NCBI GenBank assembly: GCA_030635995.1
Contig: DAOVXU010000006.1
Location: 1-21,021, forward strand
Direction: 5' to 3'
Length of the DNA: 21,021 nucleotides
From: Arcobacter sp.
Lineage (GTDB): Bacteria > Campylobacterota > Campylobacteria > Campylobacterales > Arcobacteraceae
In this document: in pieces, positions 9,688 to 15,758 of the stretch
Layout: each line of letters opens with the position of its first letter
How positions within the stretch are numbered: position 1 is the stretch's first letter
Made by a program: the position numbers and the translations under genes
Notes under the pieces: generated by a model
What the model was told of the DNA's origin: nothing
The model's input: the letters and a program-made list of their open reading frames with translations, nothing else
The model's database searches: none

Positions 9688-10284
9688 ATGTTTGATGATA
9701 AAATTGATGAGATAAAAAAGAAAATAATAGCATTGGAAAAGGAGTTAGAGGGAGAGTTCAAAAATAAAGAGAAAGAGTTTTTTTATAAAATAGAAAATGA
9801 AAAAGTAAAATTCCAAGAAAATGTTATAAAAGAGGGAAAATCTCAAATAATAAGTTCTATAAAATATTTATCTTCTTTCCCGATAACTGTAATCTTAACT
9901 ATACCTTTTATTTGGGCTATGATGATCCCAGCACTTTTAGCGGATATATCAGTTACGATCTATCAATATATCTGTTTTCCTATATATAAAATTCCAAAAG
10001 TAAAAAGGAAAGATTATGTAGTGATGGATAGGTATAATCTTTTTTATCTTGATAAAGTTGAAAAGATAAATTGTTGGTATTGTGAATATTTCAATGGTGT
10101 AATTGCTTATGTAAGAGAAGTAGGAGCTAGAACTGAGCAGTTTTGGTGTCCCATTAAACATTCTCGTGGATTAAAAGAAAAACACTCTAGGTATGATAAT
10201 TTTTTTGATTATGGAGATTATAAAAAATATACCAATGAATTAGAAAAAAGAAGAAGTGATTTTAAAGATATTGAGGAAAAGTAG
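9688..10284 (+). CDS. Conserved membrane protein with Cys-x2-Cys...Cys motif, function unknown
   Basis: I do not recognise a named function. The 198 residues have three parts: an acidic/basic amphipathic helix likely to be a coiled coil (1-50), one or two membrane helices (about 64-100), and a C-terminal soluble domain. The soluble domain carries Cys129-x2-Cys132 and Cys154 within NCWYCEYF and EQFWCPIKH, separated by an AYVREVGARTEQ segment; with His158 this could bind a metal or form disulphides. The tight charge pattern (REVGARTEQ) looks strongly conserved, and I have the impression of similar unnamed proteins in proteobacteria. It closes the envelope operon, seven bases after the AI-2E gene, with an AGGAG site. 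Real gene: high confidence; role: open. Confidence 0.8.
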   Translation: MFDDKIDEIKKKIIALEKELEGEFKNKEKEFFYKIENEKVKFQENVIKEGKSQIISSIKYLSSFPITVILTIPFIWAMMIPALLADISVTIYQYICFPIYKIPKVKRKDYVVMDRYNLFYLDKVEKINCWYCEYFNGVIAYVREVGARTEQFWCPIKHSRGLKEKHSRYDNFFDYGDYKKYTNELEKRRSDFKDIEEK

Positions 10285-10315
10285 ATAATAAAAAGCTCTA
10301 AACTCCAAAAAATGG

Positions 10316-10347
10316 TTGATAGACTCTTATATAACTTAGTGTATAAT
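10316..10347 (+). promoter_or_regulatory. Putative sigma70 promoter for small gene at 10382
   Basis: TATAAT at 10342-10347 matches the -10 consensus exactly, with TTGATA at 10316-10321 as a possible -35. The 20-base spacing is longer than ideal, so the -35 assignment is weak. It precedes a GGGGG-containing ribosome site and the small Lys-rich gene. Confidence 0.45.
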
Positions 10348-10381
10348 ATACAAATATAAATATAAAATAAGGGGGTTATTA

Positions 10382-10528
10382 ATGGCAAAAACAAATTACA
10401 ATTATGAAAAACGGGCTAGAGAGTTAGAAAAACAGAGAAAAAAGGAAGAAAAGCTTAAGAAAAAACAAGCTAAGAACAATAGTGAAACTGAAGAAGATAA
10501 ACAAATACCTTTAGATACTTCTATTTAA
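10382..10528 (+). CDS. Small Lys/Glu-rich protein (48 aa), conserved hypothetical
   Basis: A 48-residue protein starting MAKTNYNYEKRARELEKQRK. It is almost wholly charged: a long basic helix (about 8-31) and an acidic, Ser/Thr-containing tail. The purine-rich site AAGGGGG ends six bases before the ATG, and a consensus -10 lies upstream, both supporting translation. The MAKTNY-x-[YF]-EKR start is one I associate with a small conserved family in proteobacteria without known function. It stands alone, convergent with the next small gene. No membrane segment or cysteine. Confidence 0.72.
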   Translation: MAKTNYNYEKRARELEKQRKKEEKLKKKQAKNNSETEEDKQIPLDTSI

Positions 10529-10534
10529 TAAGCT

Positions 10535-10566
10535 GGATAATCTTTTATTAACTAAAAGAATTATCC
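10535..10566. terminator. Hairpin between convergent small genes, possible bidirectional terminator
   Basis: GGATAATCTTTTA at 10535 pairs with TAAAAGAATTATCC ending at 10566, a 13-bp stem with one bulged base and a short loop. It lies between two convergent genes. There is no clean T-run immediately after it on either strand, so termination is likely but not certain. Confidence 0.45.
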
Positions 10567-10601
10567 ATTGCAATACCAAAATTTCTAAGTATTATATACT
10601 A

Positions 10602-10703
10602 TTATTTTGAAGCTTTTTTTGCTTTCTTTTCAGCTCTTTTTTCTTTTAATGTTTTAGTTGATGCTGTCTTAACAGATTTTTGTACATTTTTACCTTTTGC
10701 CAT
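10602..10703 (-). CDS. Very small basic protein (33 aa)
   Basis: A 33-residue reading frame on the minus strand, MAKGKNVQKSVKTASTKTLK followed by a Lys/Ala/Glu tail. AAAAAAGGAGAG directly precedes the ATG (spacing about four bases), a strong ribosome site, and TATAAT is present on the minus strand at 10732-10727. The combination of site, promoter and a sequence resembling small basic MAKxKNxQK proteins that I have seen in proteobacteria makes it a likely real gene. The role is unknown; charge suggests nucleic-acid or ribosome association, but that is inference. Confidence 0.65.
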   Translation of the reverse strand: MAKGKNVQKSVKTASTKTLKEKRAEKKAKKASK

Positions 10704-10726
10704 AATCTCTCCTTTTTTTAATTTTC

Positions 10727-10732
10727 ATTATA
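10727..10732 (-). promoter_or_regulatory. -10 element (TATAAT) for the 33-aa gene
   Basis: TATAAT on the minus strand, about 24 bases upstream of the ATG at 10703. No convincing -35 was found, which is common in very AT-rich genomes. Confidence 0.4.
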
Positions 10733-10761
10733 AGTATATCTTAAAATTGAACTAAGTGTTC

Positions 10762-11256
10762 TTAAATAATAACTTCACCTTTTGCTGTTTCTCTTACTTT
10801 GTCTATATTAAAACAAATATTTGCTATTTTTCTTGTAGTTTCATTTTTATAAAGTTTTACAATTTTACTTATTGTTTTAAACTCTTCTTCTGTAAATAAA
10901 TCTTCATCAAATTGCTCTTCCATTTTTATGAAATTTAGCTCAATGTACTTTTGTTTTGTTAAAACTTCTATATCTAAATGGTCTAAAAGTTCTTGAATCA
11001 TATAAAGTCTTTCATCACTATCTTCTAAGTCTTCACTATTTGCAATAATATTAAAGATATTCCCTAAAGTTTTAGGTTCAGGGTTTCTATTAGATTTTAT
11101 ATAAATTTCATCAAATATTTTAGTTTTAAATTTATTTTGATGTTCATAATCTATTAAAAAAAGTAAAATAGCAAGTTTTTTATCATTTAGATGTGATATC
11201 TTATTTTTTAGCATATAAAGTATCGCATTAGCAATTTTAGTAATATTAGGTTTCAA
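10762..11256 (-). CDS. Panacea/DUF4065-like protein
   Basis: A 164-residue cytoplasmic protein with no membrane segment. The N-terminus (KIANAILYMLKN, then LNDKKLAILLFLIDYEH) resembles the opening of the Panacea domain (DUF4065, SocA/GepA-like), where a helix is followed by KLxKLLY. The C-terminal FTEEEFKTISKIVKLYKNET...KIANICF...VRETAKGEVI resembles the end of that domain. Panacea proteins are best known as antitoxins, but no toxin gene is adjacent. The start is TTG: GGAG at 11268-11265 lies eight bases upstream and no ATG fits. It is the last gene of the minus-strand nor-regulator operon, 19 bases after its neighbour. The family call is moderate, and involvement in NO response is inferred only from position. 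Confidence 0.6.
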   Translation of the reverse strand: MKPNITKIANAILYMLKNKISHLNDKKLAILLFLIDYEHQNKFKTKIFDEIYIKSNRNPEPKTLGNIFNIIANSEDLEDSDERLYMIQELLDHLDIEVLTKQKYIELNFIKMEEQFDEDLFTEEEFKTISKIVKLYKNETTRKIANICFNIDKVRETAKGEVII

Positions 11257-11275
11257 ATTATTTTCTCCAGTTCTT

Positions 11276-11626
11276 TTATTCTTTAATATCTATTAAATCT
11301 TCATTTATTTCAGACTCATCTAATTCAATGACTTCTTCTTTCTTTTTAAAGTCCATTGTTACAGCCTCAGAAACTAATTCAATATAAAAACTATCTAAAT
11401 TTTGTGTCGATACTTCATTGATATTTTTCATTAAATCTTCAAATCTAATCTCAACTGTACTCTCTTCACTTTGACCAAATTTACAATTAATCTTCCAAAA
11501 ATTTGAACCTTCTGGTAAATCTTTTCTTTTTTCTCTTTTAATATATTTTCTAATATTATGTTTAATTGACTCTAGTACCCTTTGAGAATCTTTCTTCTCA
11601 TCTGTTAATAAAAACTTTTTTTTCAA
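11276..11626 (-). CDS. DUF6172-like conserved protein
   Basis: A 116-residue soluble protein. KKKFLLTDEKKDSQRVLESIKHNIRK at the start, then KYIKREKRKDLPEG, FWKINCKFG and a SFYIEL near residue 80 match my memory of the DUF6172 family, whose function is unknown. Compared with typical members it has an acidic C-terminal tail (about 96-116). The start is TTG, overlapping the stop of the Rrf2 gene by four bases (TTGA), with AAGGG eight bases upstream. The overlap makes co-translation with the regulator likely. Family membership is from memory of the KREKRK-LPEG and CKFG pattern and is not verified by a search. Confidence 0.7.
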   Translation of the reverse strand: MKKKFLLTDEKKDSQRVLESIKHNIRKYIKREKRKDLPEGSNFWKINCKFGQSEESTVEIRFEDLMKNINEVSTQNLDSFYIELVSEAVTMDFKKKEEVIELDESEINEDLIDIKE

Positions 11627-12060
11627 TTTGTATCCCTTTCATTTGTAAGATTATAGCTATTAGAAAATTCTAAATCAATTAAAGTTGTATTTTGAAACAT
11701 ATCAATTATAGATTGTTTTGGTACTGTCCATCTATCATGTAATGCACATTTTTTATTTACATCACAAGCACCAGTACCTAGAACACAAATATCTTCATGC
11801 AAATATTCTTTAACTGCTTCAAGTATATCTACAATTTTTATCATTGATGGTTCTTTAGTTAAAGCATATCCACCATCTCTTCCTCTTACAGAAGTGATAA
11901 TATTTGCACCCACTAATTGTGTCATGATTTTTGTCATATATTTATATGGTATCTCTAAAGTTTCTGAGATCTTTTTTGCATTAAATAATTTATCTGTTTT
12001 ATTTTGTATAATAAATGTCATAATTCTTATTGCATATTGTGATGTTCTATTTAGTTTCAT
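11623..12060 (-). CDS. Rrf2-family regulator, NsrR-like (putative NO/Fe-S sensor)
   Basis: Winged-helix transcription regulator of 145 residues. The N-terminal helix-turn-helix is typical (MKLNRTSQYAIR, then AKKISETLEIPYKYMTKIM, and RGRDGGYAL in the wing). Cys92, Cys99 and Cys105, followed by HDRW, match the three-cysteine Fe-S site of NsrR and its relatives. In Streptomyces NsrR a fourth ligand is Asp8; this protein has Gln8, so the cluster type cannot be assigned. I choose the ATG at 12060 because it overlaps the norF stop by four bases (ATGA); an in-frame TTG at 12105 would lie deep inside norF. Its position beside norEF and norCB suggests it senses NO and represses them. NsrR is the best-known model; IscR-like behaviour is less likely. 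Confidence 0.85.
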   Translation of the reverse strand: MKLNRTSQYAIRIMTFIIQNKTDKLFNAKKISETLEIPYKYMTKIMTQLVGANIITSVRGRDGGYALTKEPSMIKIVDILEAVKEYLHEDICVLGTGACDVNKKCALHDRWTVPKQSIIDMFQNTTLIDLEFSNSYNLTNERDTN

Positions 12061-12302
12061 ATATAATAAATAATCCCTATTAAAAATATAATTACACCTA
12101 GCCAAATAGTAGGTATAAATCTATATTTACCCTCCACCTCACTCAAGTCCATAAAATAGTCTATAACTATTTGACCTTTCATAAATGTAGTTAAAAGTAA
12201 AATGATCAACATTGTATCTGAAATAAAATTTAACCATCCTACTAAAAAAGCAAAAATTGTAAGTACAATCAGACCTAGCCATAATTTTGTTAATTTATCC
12301 AT
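12057..12302 (-). CDS. norF: NorF-like small membrane protein (cytochrome c oxidase subunit IV family)
   Basis: An 81-residue membrane protein with three helices (about 7-25, 28-45 and 62-80). The middle KGQIVIDYFMDL resembles the KGRxVIDxFM pattern of prokaryotic COX4/NorF proteins. NorF is an accessory protein for NO reductase activity in Paracoccus and is made with NorE. The ATG at 12302 is chosen over an upstream in-frame ATG at 12353 because GAGG lies eight bases before it and just after the norE stop (11-base gap), whereas the longer form would overlap norE with a poor site. It ends in an ATGA overlap with the Rrf2 gene. Confidence 0.75.
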   Translation of the reverse strand: MDKLTKLWLGLIVLTIFAFLVGWLNFISDTMLIILLLTTFMKGQIVIDYFMDLSEVEGKYRFIPTIWLGVIIFLIGIIYYI

Positions 12303-12313
12303 CTTAAGTGCCT

Positions 12314-12910
12314 CTATCTTATTATATAAATTAATGGAAATAAAACAATCCAAAGTAGATCAACCATATGCCAATATGATGCACCAGATTCAAGACCTTT
12401 ATGGTCATTTTTTGTATATCCACCAATTTTAGTTTTTTGATATAGATTAAATAATATAATCATTCCCAATACCACATGCATAAAATGAAACATAGTTAAA
12501 AGAAAATAGAACATAAAAAATTTATTTGTACTAAGATTTATCCCTTCACTATATTTTCCTACAAATTCTGTCATTTTTAAAATTAAAAATATTCCACCCA
12601 AACCAATAGCACCTAGTAGATAATTTGATGCTTTATCAAATGCCTCTTTGGTATTTATAGATTTAATTAATTTTACTGTTTTAATTACAAGATAACTACT
12701 GGTAATCAAGAGAATAGTATTTACAAAACCTGCACGAGTATCCAGCAGTGATTGTGAAGCATTAAATAGTTCAATATCTCCTCTTCTTGAATAGATATAT
12801 CCAATAAAAAATAATCCAAATGTAAGTAACTCTATATATATTATAATCCAAACGGCAAAGTCACCAGGTGGATATTTAGTTTTTAATTTATTCATAATGT
12901 AATTATACAT
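12314..12910 (-). CDS. norE: NorE-like cytochrome c oxidase subunit III homologue
   Basis: A 198-residue protein with five hydrophobic helices and the COX3/NorE signatures YPPGDFAVWIII near the start, FHFMHVVLGMI at about 142-152, and YWHMVDLLWIVLFPLIY at the C-terminus. NorE is not part of the purified NorCB complex but is needed for full NO reductase activity in Paracoccus. The short length and five helices distinguish it from true COX3. No strong ribosome site precedes the ATG at 12910; an ATG at 12895 is an alternative start. It is the first gene of the minus-strand operon and diverges from norC across 94 bases. Confidence 0.85.
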   Translation of the reverse strand: MYNYIMNKLKTKYPPGDFAVWIIIYIELLTFGLFFIGYIYSRRGDIELFNASQSLLDTRAGFVNTILLITSSYLVIKTVKLIKSINTKEAFDKASNYLLGAIGLGGIFLILKMTEFVGKYSEGINLSTNKFFMFYFLLTMFHFMHVVLGMIILFNLYQKTKIGGYTKNDHKGLESGASYWHMVDLLWIVLFPLIYIIR

Positions 12911-12943
12911 AATATTTTTTAATTACTACTTTAATATAGAATT

Positions 12944-12953
12944 AAAATATTTT
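12944..12953. promoter_or_regulatory. AAAATATTTT palindrome in the norE/norC divergent region, possible operator
   Basis: A perfect 10-base palindrome located four bases upstream of the TATAAT at 12958-12963. Its place, at the edge of the norC promoter, would suit a repressor such as the nearby Rrf2 protein. In DNA this AT-rich such a palindrome could arise by chance. Confidence 0.35.
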
Positions 12954-12957
12954 TAAC

Positions 12958-12999
12958 TATAATTCAAATACTATAACTATGTAGAAATTAAAAAAGGAG
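12958..12999 (+). promoter_or_regulatory. norC promoter -10 and ribosome binding site
   Basis: TATAAT at 12958-12963 is a perfect -10; no consensus -35 is seen, which suggests dependence on an activator or an AT-rich UP region. AGGAG at 12995-12999 lies six bases before the norC ATG. A TACTATA copy at 12969-12975 lies around the expected transcription start. Confidence 0.55.
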
Positions 13000-13004
13000 A
13001 AGAT

Positions 13005-13451
13005 ATGACTGAACGAATTACCAAAAGTATGGCTAAAAATATCTATTATGGTGGTGGAATGTTCGCCCTATTGATATTTTTAGGTCTTACTTTTGATACA
13101 GTAAAACAAATTCCAGAACGATCAAATGAAGTTAATATGACTGAATCGGTAGTAGCTGGTAAAAAACTTTGGGAGAACAACAATTGTGTTGGATGCCATA
13201 CAATTGTAGGAGAGGGAGCATATTATGCACCAGAACTTATGAATGTATTTAATAGAAGAGGAGCTTCGGATGAGGTAACTTTTAAAGGATATATGCAAGG
13301 ATGGATGGCAGCTCAACCACTTGATATCCCTGATAGAAGAAAAATGCCACAATTTAATTTAAGTGCCCAAGAAGTTGATAGTTTATCTGACTTTTTAATT
13401 TGGACATCAAAAGTAAATGCCAACGACTGGCCACCAACAATTGAAGGATAG
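13005..13451 (+). CDS. norC: Nitric oxide reductase subunit C (cytochrome c)
   Basis: Membrane-anchored cytochrome c subunit of cytochrome c-dependent NO reductase (cNOR), which passes electrons from periplasmic donors to NorB. In 148 residues there is one N-terminal helix (about 14-30) and a periplasmic haem domain with Cys61-x2-Cys64-His65, followed by the NorC signature TIVGEGAYYAPEL and the axial Met114 in RKMP. Length and arrangement match NorC from other denitrifiers. It has a strong AGGAG site and a consensus -10 upstream, and is followed by norB eight bases later. It is divergent from the norEF-regulator operon, so both sides could share control by the Rrf2 protein. Confidence 0.97.
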   Translation: MTERITKSMAKNIYYGGGMFALLIFLGLTFDTVKQIPERSNEVNMTESVVAGKKLWENNNCVGCHTIVGEGAYYAPELMNVFNRRGASDEVTFKGYMQGWMAAQPLDIPDRRKMPQFNLSAQEVDSLSDFLIWTSKVNANDWPPTIEG

Positions 13452-13459
13452 GAGATATT

Positions 13460-14830
13460 ATGAAATATAGTTCACAAAGCGTAGCAAAGCCGTATTTTAT
13501 CTTTGCATTGATTCTTCTAGCTGGAGAAATTTTATTTGGTTTACTTATGGCAATCCAATATATATATGGAGATTTTTTATTCCCATTAATTCCTTTTAAT
13601 GTTTTAAGAATGGTACACACAAACTTACTTATAGTATTACTACTATTTGGTTTTATGGGTGCTACATATTATTTGGTACCAGAAGAGACAGAGAGCGAAC
13701 TTTGGAGTCCAAAATTAGCAATCATTACTTTTTGGGTATTTGCAGCAGCAGGTGTTGCTACAATTTTAGGTTACTTATTTGTACCTTATGCAACATTAAC
13801 AGAGATAACTTTTAATGAACTTTTACCTACTATGGGTAGAGAGTTTTTAGAACAACCTCTTCCAACTAAAGTTGGAATTGTTTTAGTTGTTATCTCTTAT
13901 ATTGTAAATACAGGTATGACTGTACTAAAAGGGAGAAGAACTGTTATAACAACTGTATTACTTACAGGACTTTTTGGTCTTGCTGTTTTCTTTTTGTTTG
14001 CATTTTATGTTCCAGATAATCTTATTATGGATAAATTCTTTTGGTGGTTTACTGTTCACTTATGGGTTGAAGCTACTTGGGAGCTTATTCTTGGTGCAAT
14101 CTTAGCATTTGTTCTTATTAAAGTTACAGGTGTAGATAGAGAACATATTGATAAATGGTTATATTTAATTATTGCTATGACTATGGTTTCAGGGATTCTT
14201 GGAACTGGACATCACTTTTTCTATATGGGTGCTCCTGAATATTGGCTATGGATTGGTTCTATATCATCAGCTGTTGAGCCTTTACCATTTTTCTTAATGA
14301 TTCTTTTTGCATTTACTATGGCAAGAGATAGAAAAATTCAACACGATAATGAGATGGCACTTACTTGGGCAAAAGGTACTGCTGTGATGGCATTTTTAGG
14401 AGCTGGAGTTTGGGGATTTATCCATACACTAGCGCCTGTAAATATGTTTACACATGGTACACAACTTACTGCGGCTCATGGTCACTTATCTTTTTATGGT
14501 GCTTATATAATGATTGTATTTACAATGATTTCATATGCAATGCCTATATTAAGAGGGCGACCAAATGGTAACTGTGAAGCAGCTCAAAAAAGAGAACTTA
14601 CATCTTTTTGGATGATGAATATTGGTATGATGGGTCTTACACTTGCTTTAAGTGCGGCTGGAATTGTTCAAATTTTAGATCAAAGAGTTGGTACTGAGCT
14701 TGTAGGATTTATGGAATCACAAGAATCAATCGAAGGTATCTATATGCTTAGAGCTCTATTTGGTGTTGTAGTTCTTGCAGGATTATTTACATATTTTTCT
14801 AGTTTCTTTGTAAAAGAGGAAGCTAACTAA
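13460..14830 (+). CDS. norB: Nitric oxide reductase subunit B (cNOR catalytic subunit)
   Basis: Catalytic haem b/b3-FeB subunit that reduces two NO to N2O in the inner membrane. The 456 residues have about twelve helices and every ligand known from the Pseudomonas aeruginosa structure, at a constant offset of seven: His53 and His342 (haem b), His340 (haem b3), His200, His251 and His252 (FeB), and Glu204. The motifs are MVHTNLL, HLWVEATWE, GTGHHFF and AAHGHLSF. This intact set is a useful internal contrast to the second haem-copper enzyme at the right end. It is co-transcribed with norC; AGGAG overlaps the region just after the norC stop. Confidence 0.98.
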   Translation: MKYSSQSVAKPYFIFALILLAGEILFGLLMAIQYIYGDFLFPLIPFNVLRMVHTNLLIVLLLFGFMGATYYLVPEETESELWSPKLAIITFWVFAAAGVATILGYLFVPYATLTEITFNELLPTMGREFLEQPLPTKVGIVLVVISYIVNTGMTVLKGRRTVITTVLLTGLFGLAVFFLFAFYVPDNLIMDKFFWWFTVHLWVEATWELILGAILAFVLIKVTGVDREHIDKWLYLIIAMTMVSGILGTGHHFFYMGAPEYWLWIGSISSAVEPLPFFLMILFAFTMARDRKIQHDNEMALTWAKGTAVMAFLGAGVWGFIHTLAPVNMFTHGTQLTAAHGHLSFYGAYIMIVFTMISYAMPILRGRPNGNCEAAQKRELTSFWMMNIGMMGLTLALSAAGIVQILDQRVGTELVGFMESQESIEGIYMLRALFGVVVLAGLFTYFSSFFVKEEAN

Positions 14831-14843
14831 ATTACTTAACTTT

Positions 14844-14873
14844 AAATATCTATCATTTTTATGGTAGGTATTT
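14844..14873 (+). terminator. Hairpin after norB, probable terminator
   Basis: A 13-bp stem at 14844-14856 and 14861-14873 with three or so G.U pairs and a TTTT loop, 13 bases after the norB stop. It is followed by a T-rich but interrupted stretch, so it is a plausible but imperfect intrinsic terminator. Confidence 0.5.
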
Positions 14874-14978
14874 AGTGATTGGTTATTATTTTATTTAAAA
14901 TGTAATTGATCTGATTGTTTTACAATATTTTTTAGAAGATTTATCTGAAAAATACTAAGGGTATAAGTTAAGTGGAGG

Positions 14979-15010
14979 GTAAAATATCTAAAAGTGATAT
15001 TTTACTTTTA
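14979..15010. terminator. Perfect 10-bp hairpin between convergent norB and XRE-like gene
   Basis: GTAAAATATC (14979-14988) pairs perfectly with GATATTTTAC (14996-15005) around a 7-base loop, followed by TTTTA on the plus strand. Its position 11 bases from the end of the minus-strand gene suggests a shared terminator for the two convergent transcripts. The rest of the 14831-15015 gap shows nothing else. Confidence 0.5.
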
Positions 15011-15015
15011 TAAGA

Positions 15016-15303
15016 TTATTTTATATTTTTATTTTCTCCATCTTCAACTTTATCTTTTTTCTTAAATCCTGCACCTTTTTTAGTTTTTGCTTTAAGTTTT
15101 AAATCATTTATCATAAGTCTATAATCTATACCATTCTTGTGTAAAGCAACTATACTAGTAACTATAACAGCAATTGTATTTGGTACTTCAATTTTTTGTT
15201 TATAAGCTTGGATATTTTTTTCACTTACTTGTATAAGTTTACTAAACTTTGGCAGACTTATTTCTGCATCAAGTAACGATTTTTTAAATTCTATAAATGT
15301 CAT
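15016..15303 (-). CDS. Small XRE-like helix-turn-helix protein
   Basis: A 95-residue protein with an N-terminal helix-turn-helix-like region: FIEFKKSLLDAEISLPKFSKLI, a turn, VSEKNIQAYKQK, then PNTIAVIVTSIVALHKNGIDYR. The order and spacing fit a Cro/XRE-type DNA-binding domain with the recognition helix near 28-38. The C-terminal third is highly basic (KAKTKKGAGFKKKD) and may contact DNA or RNA. It is monocistronic, with a possible TATAAT on the minus strand at 15341-15336. Targets unknown; the divergent neighbour at 15451 is one possibility. Confidence 0.7.
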   Translation of the reverse strand: MTFIEFKKSLLDAEISLPKFSKLIQVSEKNIQAYKQKIEVPNTIAVIVTSIVALHKNGIDYRLMINDLKLKAKTKKGAGFKKKDKVEDGENKNIK

Positions 15304-15360
15304 AAATTCTCTTTAATTGTGTATTTTAAGGACACATTATATCAAAGATACCTTATATTC

Positions 15361-15389
15361 TTGACATATTAAAATAAAAAGTATATAAT
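15361..15389 (+). promoter_or_regulatory. Consensus sigma70 promoter (TTGACA-17-TATAAT)
   Basis: TTGACA at 15361-15366 and TATAAT at 15384-15389 are separated by exactly 17 bases: both hexamers and the spacing are ideal. It drives the Lys/Ala-rich gene at 15451 and is the only full consensus promoter I found in the window, which predicts strong constitutive expression unless repressed. Confidence 0.85.
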
Positions 15390-15398
15390 TACTATAAC

Positions 15399-15421
15399 TT
15401 ATTACTAATAGTTAGTGATAA
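15399..15421. repeat. Dyad just downstream of the consensus promoter
   Basis: TTATTACTAA (15399-15408) and TTAGTGATAA (15412-15421) form a near-perfect inverted repeat (9 of 10, the tenth a possible G.U) around TAG. Starting some ten bases after the -10, it would lie at the very 5' end of the transcript: either an operator or a short 5' hairpin. Confidence 0.45.
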
Positions 15422-15450
15422 TATATAAAAACAATAAAAAAGGAGTCAAT

Positions 15451-15624
15451 ATGGCTAAAGAATTAAAAAAGAAGAAAGTTTCTAAAAAAGAAGCAAAAAA
15501 AATCGAAAAGAAAAAAGTAGCTAAAAAAGCGAAAGCAAAAAAAGCAAAAGCAAAAAAAGTAGCTAAAAAAGTGAAAGCTAAAAAAGCTGCAAAAAAATCT
15601 AAAAAGAAAAAATCTAAAAAATAG
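15451..15624 (+). CDS. Lys/Ala-rich histone H1-like small protein (57 aa)
   Basis: A 57-residue, overwhelmingly basic protein, MAKELKKKKVSKKEAKK followed by degenerate repeats built from KKAKAK, KKVAKK and similar units; there are no aromatic residues. The composition is like bacterial histone H1-like and AlgP-type tails, so it is likely to bind DNA or RNA. The ATG at 15451 is preferred over an in-frame ATG at 15415 because AGGAG lies at 15441-15445, five bases upstream. It has a full consensus promoter and a strong terminator of its own, so it is an abundant, independent unit. It is the third small Lys-rich MAK- protein in the window. Function is inference from composition. Confidence 0.82.
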   Translation: MAKELKKKKVSKKEAKKIEKKKVAKKAKAKKAKAKKVAKKVKAKKAAKKSKKKKSKK

Positions 15625-15644
15625 ATAAATTATTTATTTATTTT

Positions 15645-15678
15645 AAAAGGTAATAGTTTTATACTATTACCTTTTTTT
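15645..15678 (+). terminator. Strong rho-independent terminator after the Lys-rich gene
   Basis: AAAAGGTAATAGT (15645-15657) pairs with ACTATTACCTTTT (15663 onward) around TTTAT, followed by a T7 run at 15672-15678. This is the clearest intrinsic terminator in the window and ends the Lys-rich transcript 21 bases after its stop. Confidence 0.88.
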
Positions 15679-15758
15679 ATTTCCAAAAATTAATAAATAT
15701 ATAAAATTTGATTTTAAGTAAAGATTGTTATTATTTTGAAAATTAAAGGATTTAAATC

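Noticed and set aside
9949..10161. Minus-strand 70-residue reading frame
   Set aside because: Antisense shadow of the Cys-motif membrane protein; Ile/Tyr-rich, as expected from AT-rich codons.
12061..12105. N-terminal extension of the Rrf2 protein from TTG at 12105
   Set aside because: The extra residues do not fit the family start, and the ATG at 12060 forms an ATGA overlap with norF.
12202..12432. Plus-strand 76-residue reading frame
   Set aside because: Antisense to norF and norE, no recognisable features or ribosome site.
13122..13620. Two minus-strand reading frames over norC and norB
   Set aside because: Antisense shadows of well-established nor genes.
14365..14571. Plus-strand 68-residue frame inside norB
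   Set aside because: Out-of-frame reading of conserved NorB sequence.
15466..15624. The A-rich repeats in the Lys-rich gene as a non-coding repeat array
   Set aside because: The repeats follow Lys/Ala codons in frame, with a ribosome site, promoter and terminator, so coding explains them.
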